From Candidatus Buchananbacteria bacterium RIFCSPLOWO2_02_FULL_46_11b (lineage in GTDB: Bacteria > Patescibacteriota > Patescibacteriia > Buchananbacterales > UBA6539): a DNA stretch of 6,272 nucleotides. Positions 3,874 through 6,272 of the stretch are shown here, one piece after another. The notes under the pieces are model-generated. The model searched no databases. It was given only the letters and a program-made list of their open reading frames with translations, and had not been told where the DNA came from. A program made the position numbers and the translations under genes. The stretch is taken from NCBI GenBank assembly GCA_001817615.1, contig MHIR01000009.1, positions 4,780 to 11,051 of the forward strand. Direction: 5' to 3'. How positions within the stretch are numbered: the stretch's first letter is position 1; each line of letters opens with the position of its first letter.

Positions 3874-5853
3874 TTATCTAAGTTTGCCCTGCCAAATCCG
3901 GTTTGTCTTGATGTACCAGTTTTCCAAATTGTTGAACCGGTCGGCCGGCACGGTAATGCGGGAAGTATCAAAGCCCTTTATCTTTTCATCCACGGCATAA
4001 GTGTAAGTCGGGCTGTAGAGAAAAATGGCGGAAACGTCCGTTGCCAGAAAATCAACAAAGCGCTGATAAAGCGGTTTTTGCTTTTCTTCATCCTTCGCGT
4101 TTTTGGCGTCGGTTAAAATCTGGTCAACTTCGCGGTTGGCCAAAAGCGCCAGATTCAGGCCCGGATTCTGGGTCTGGGACGAATGCCAGAAAGGATAGGG
4201 GTCGGCGCCGGAGCCGCTGATAATGCCAAAGATTAAAATCTGGTAATCGCGCGGCTGGATGACGTCGCGGCTGATTTTGCCGCCGCTGATAATTCGCAGA
4301 GTGACTTTGACGCCGATTGCCTGCCAGTTTTCTTTGATCAGTTCGGCCACTTTCATGTTTTCCGGCTGATCCACCGTGGTGACGGCAAGTTCTAGGATTT
4401 TGTCGTTCTTTTTGCGGTAAAAATCGGGGGCCATTTCTTCTTCAACGGTCGCCGGTTCGGTTTGGACTTCTTCGGCCGTCGTCGCGGCGACATCGGCCTT
4501 GGCGGCTTTTTCTTGCTGCTGCTTCAAGAAAGCCCGGTAGTCTTGCGCGCTGATTTGCTTCCAGCCGGCATCTTCCAAAGTTTTATTGGCCAAATCGCGG
4601 TCAAAGCCGATTTTTTTATCGGGGCTGGGTTCCAGATCAAAAGGCAGAATCGGGCTGTTGATGATTTTGCCTTCTTCGCGCAAAACTTGGGTTAGAATTT
4701 TTTCCTTATCAACGCTTAAAGCCAGGGCTTTTCTCACTTCTTTTTCTTTTAAAATGTCATTTTGCTTTTGATTGAAAAAAACAGCCGTGTACTGGGGCAG
4801 TTCCAGAGAATAATAACGCAGGCTTTTTTGGCCTTGGAGCCGGGGTTTAAGCTCTTTGGGCAAAAAGCTCATGCCCTCGGCGGAATTATTTTTAATGGCC
4901 GAAATCGCGGTTTCAAAATCCGGATAAAATTTAAAAGTGATTTTCTGCAAATAGGGCTTTTTGCCGAAATATTGGGGATTGGGAACCAGGACAAAAGAGC
5001 GGATATTGCCCAATTTGTCTTTGGCCAGGGATTTGAATTTCCAGGGGCCGCTGCCGACCGGCTTTAAGTTGTATTCGGCCAGATTGGCGTTTTGGGCCGG
5101 AATTTCTTCCCAAAGATGCGCCGGCAGAATGCCGAAAGTCAAAGTTTCCAAAAATTCCGGATAAGTTTCCGCTAAGATGAATTTAATGGTTTTTGCGTCT
5201 ACTTTTTCCGCGGTCACGCCGCGGAAACTGGCCAAAAGCGGACTTTTGAAATTGCGGTCATTAAGGCTTTGAAAAGTGAAAATTACGTCGTCCGCCGTCA
5301 GGGGTTCGCCGTCGTGCCACTTCAGATTGTCTTTTAAAACAAAAGTGTAAGTTTTGCCGTCCTGGCTTTTTTCCCACTTTTCGGCCAGATCCGGCGCCAA
5401 TTCAAGCTGATTGTTGAATTTGGTTAGGCCGGAAAAAACCAGCCGGACAATATCGGCATCCACGTCGCTGGTCTGGGACAAAAGGGGATTTAAGTACTGG
5501 GGCGCGCCGATTAAGCCCTCAATGTATTCGCCGCCGATTTTAGGCGCGGGCAAAAAATTGCGCCCATAAAAAATCGCGATTATAAAAATCAGGCAGACGG
5601 CAATCAAAATTTCCAGGCCGGCCGCCAGCCGCCGTTCTTTTTTATCTAATATCTCGGGCAGGTGCTTAAGCTGCTTCAGAGTCGGAAATTTTAATTTATT
5701 CAGCGAATAAACCAGCTTTTTATCCAATTCCCGGCGCCGGGAAAGCAAAGCGGCCGTGGCCGTTTGATCGGTGTTCTCTTTGGTTTCGGTTAAAGCGCCG
5801 GAATTTTTTCTTCTTTTTAACTTACGCCAAAAAAGAGAAATTTTTTCCAACAC
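3874..5853 (-). CDS. ABC transporter solute-binding protein, family 5 (peptide type), membrane-anchored
   Basis: A 659-residue extracellular solute-binding protein of the DppA/OppA family (SBP_bac_5), which captures peptides or similar solutes for an ABC importer. The family signature lies at about 174-197, with KWHDGEPLTADDV at its centre; VGSGPWKFK (266-274) and NPQYFGKKPYL (292-302) are also typical. In place of a lipoprotein signal there is a charged cytoplasmic tail (1-78) and one membrane helix around 79-97, so the protein is tethered with its domain outside. Between DAGWK (428-432) and ILELAVTT (486-493) is an extra 35-40 residue Q/A/E-rich linker. The start is GTG at 5853 with no Shine-Dalgarno site. 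It follows secG by 61 bases on the same strand and probably shares its promoter. No permease or ATPase gene is in the window, so the substrate is unknown. Confidence 0.92.
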   Translation of the reverse strand: MLEKISLFWRKLKRRKNSGALTETKENTDQTATAALLSRRRELDKKLVYSLNKLKFPTLKQLKHLPEILDKKERRLAAGLEILIAVCLIFIIAIFYGRNFLPAPKIGGEYIEGLIGAPQYLNPLLSQTSDVDADIVRLVFSGLTKFNNQLELAPDLAEKWEKSQDGKTYTFVLKDNLKWHDGEPLTADDVIFTFQSLNDRNFKSPLLASFRGVTAEKVDAKTIKFILAETYPEFLETLTFGILPAHLWEEIPAQNANLAEYNLKPVGSGPWKFKSLAKDKLGNIRSFVLVPNPQYFGKKPYLQKITFKFYPDFETAISAIKNNSAEGMSFLPKELKPRLQGQKSLRYYSLELPQYTAVFFNQKQNDILKEKEVRKALALSVDKEKILTQVLREEGKIINSPILPFDLEPSPDKKIGFDRDLANKTLEDAGWKQISAQDYRAFLKQQQEKAAKADVAATTAEEVQTEPATVEEEMAPDFYRKKNDKILELAVTTVDQPENMKVAELIKENWQAIGVKVTLRIISGGKISRDVIQPRDYQILIFGIISGSGADPYPFWHSSQTQNPGLNLALLANREVDQILTDAKNAKDEEKQKPLYQRFVDFLATDVSAIFLYSPTYTYAVDEKIKGFDTSRITVPADRFNNLENWYIKTNRIWQGKLR

Positions 5854-5904
5854 AAAAATAATTTTAGGGAGACAGCGTTAAAACCATCTCGTTAAATTAA
5901 TGAG

Positions 5905-5936
5905 AAAAACCCGGTTAAAATATGATATTAACCAGG
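5905..5936 (-). terminator. Intrinsic-terminator-like hairpin overlapping the secG end
   Basis: On the minus strand CCTGGTTAA (5928-5936) pairs with TTAACCGGG (5910-5918) across a 9-nt loop, with one G-T pair, followed by TTTTT (5905-5909). The left arm lies in the last secG codons and the right arm covers the stop. It may cut transcription between secG and the solute-binding protein gene in part, giving more SecG transcript. Confidence 0.5.
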
Positions 5937-6124
5937 GAGATGCTTAAAAATATTACGGCGAGGATAATCGTCAAAACAAAGAGATATTTTTCCATTCCGC
6001 GCTTGGTCCGGTAAACATTGCCCTGCCCGCCGAAAGCCGAGCCCAAACCGGCGCCTCGCCTTTGGAGCAGGACGGCGATAATCAGAATAATCGCGGAAGA
6101 TAGCTGGATGATGTCAATCGTCAT
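5915..6124 (-). CDS. secG: Protein translocase subunit SecG
   Basis: A 69-residue SecG, the small accessory subunit of the SecYEG channel that aids SecA-driven protein export. There are two membrane helices (about 3-20 and 47-68) joined by the conserved cytoplasmic loop, where LLQRRGAGLGSAFGG (19-33) and VYRTKRGMEKYL (37-48) match the family closely. The length is at the short end for SecG, with no C-terminal tail. The ATG at 6124 has no Shine-Dalgarno site, and a promoter sits so close that the mRNA would be almost leaderless. The solute-binding protein gene, itself a Sec client because of its membrane anchor, follows on the same strand. Confidence 0.95.
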   Translation of the reverse strand: MTIDIIQLSSAIILIIAVLLQRRGAGLGSAFGGQGNVYRTKRGMEKYLFVLTIILAVIFLSISLVNIIF

Positions 6125-6133
6125 AATAGATAT

Positions 6134-6162
6134 AGCTTAGCAGGTAATTGAGATATTGTCAA
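6134..6162 (-). promoter_or_regulatory. secG promoter, sigma-70 type with extended -10
   Basis: A consensus -35 box TTGACA (6157-6162) is followed after 17 bp by TAAGCT (6134-6139), with the extended TGC before it. Transcription would start near 6127, 3-4 bases before the secG ATG, so the message would be leaderless or nearly so. Confidence 0.65.
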
Positions 6163-6214
6163 TCACTGTTATAGATCGTGGTTATAAGTACTGGCGTTTA
6201 AGCGTTAATCATTA

Positions 6215-6272
6215 AAATTACAAATTTCAAGCACCAAATTCCAAACAAATTACAATTTTCAAAATTCAAAAC
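6215..6272. repeat. Degenerate CAAATTCCAA-type tandem repeat
   Basis: The end of the window repeats words such as CAAATTTCAA, CAAATTCCAAA, CAAATTACAA and TCAAAATTCAAAA with an irregular 10-12 bp period. It is AT-rich and non-coding and runs out of the window. Such tracts are familiar intergenic filler in related genomes, by recall only. Confidence 0.5.

Noticed and set aside
4462..5164. Plus-strand frames antisense to the solute-binding protein gene, and a minus frame at 4931-5113
   Set aside because: Shadow frames of a clear family 5 binding protein, with low-complexity, phenylalanine-rich translations.

Overview
The window reads as chromosomal DNA of a Candidate Phyla Radiation (Patescibacteria) bacterium, most likely a Parcubacteria-type lineage. 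This rests on recall of family styles, not on a search. The clues are a short SecG, an RNase J with a long lysine-rich N-terminus, a solute-binding protein held by a membrane anchor instead of a lipobox, tRNA-Leu(CAG) in the form common in that group, few Shine-Dalgarno sites, and many small palindromic repeats between and inside genes.

Layout: every protein gene is on the minus strand, so transcription runs from high to low coordinates. At the right end a strong promoter drives secG (5915-6124) and then a 659-aa family 5 solute-binding protein (3874-5853). Both serve the cell envelope: SecG belongs to the SecYEG channel, and the binding protein faces outward on one membrane helix. At the left end lies rnj (134-1945), an RNase J-type metallo-beta-lactamase/beta-CASP ribonuclease, preceded by 9-bp tandem repeats and large inverted repeats.

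The middle (about 2080-3870) is accessory-like and is the interesting part. It holds an intact tRNA-Leu(CAG) (3529-3612) that sits inside the scattered remains of a second tRNA-Leu(CAG). The 5' end of the second tRNA is at 3754-3768, its anticodon, variable and T-arm part at 3473-3528, and its 3' end with encoded CCA at 3342-3360. When the intervening DNA is removed in thought, the T-arm and acceptor stem rejoin exactly. Two diverged copies of a 112-117 bp element with inverted termini lie at the break points. A third tRNA-Leu 3' half lies at 2580-2654. Between these tRNA pieces sit an uncharacterised 162-aa gene and, on the plus strand and convergent to it, a likely unannotated small RNA of about 63 nt (2705-2767). 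The RNA has a good promoter, a three-way-junction fold and a T-run. A further uncharacterised 113-aa gene follows. The picture is a tRNA-Leu locus repeatedly broken by small elements and carrying a small cassette. No integrase or transposase is visible.

No database search, folding program or alignment was run. Family names come from motifs read by eye, and the RNA folds were paired by hand.
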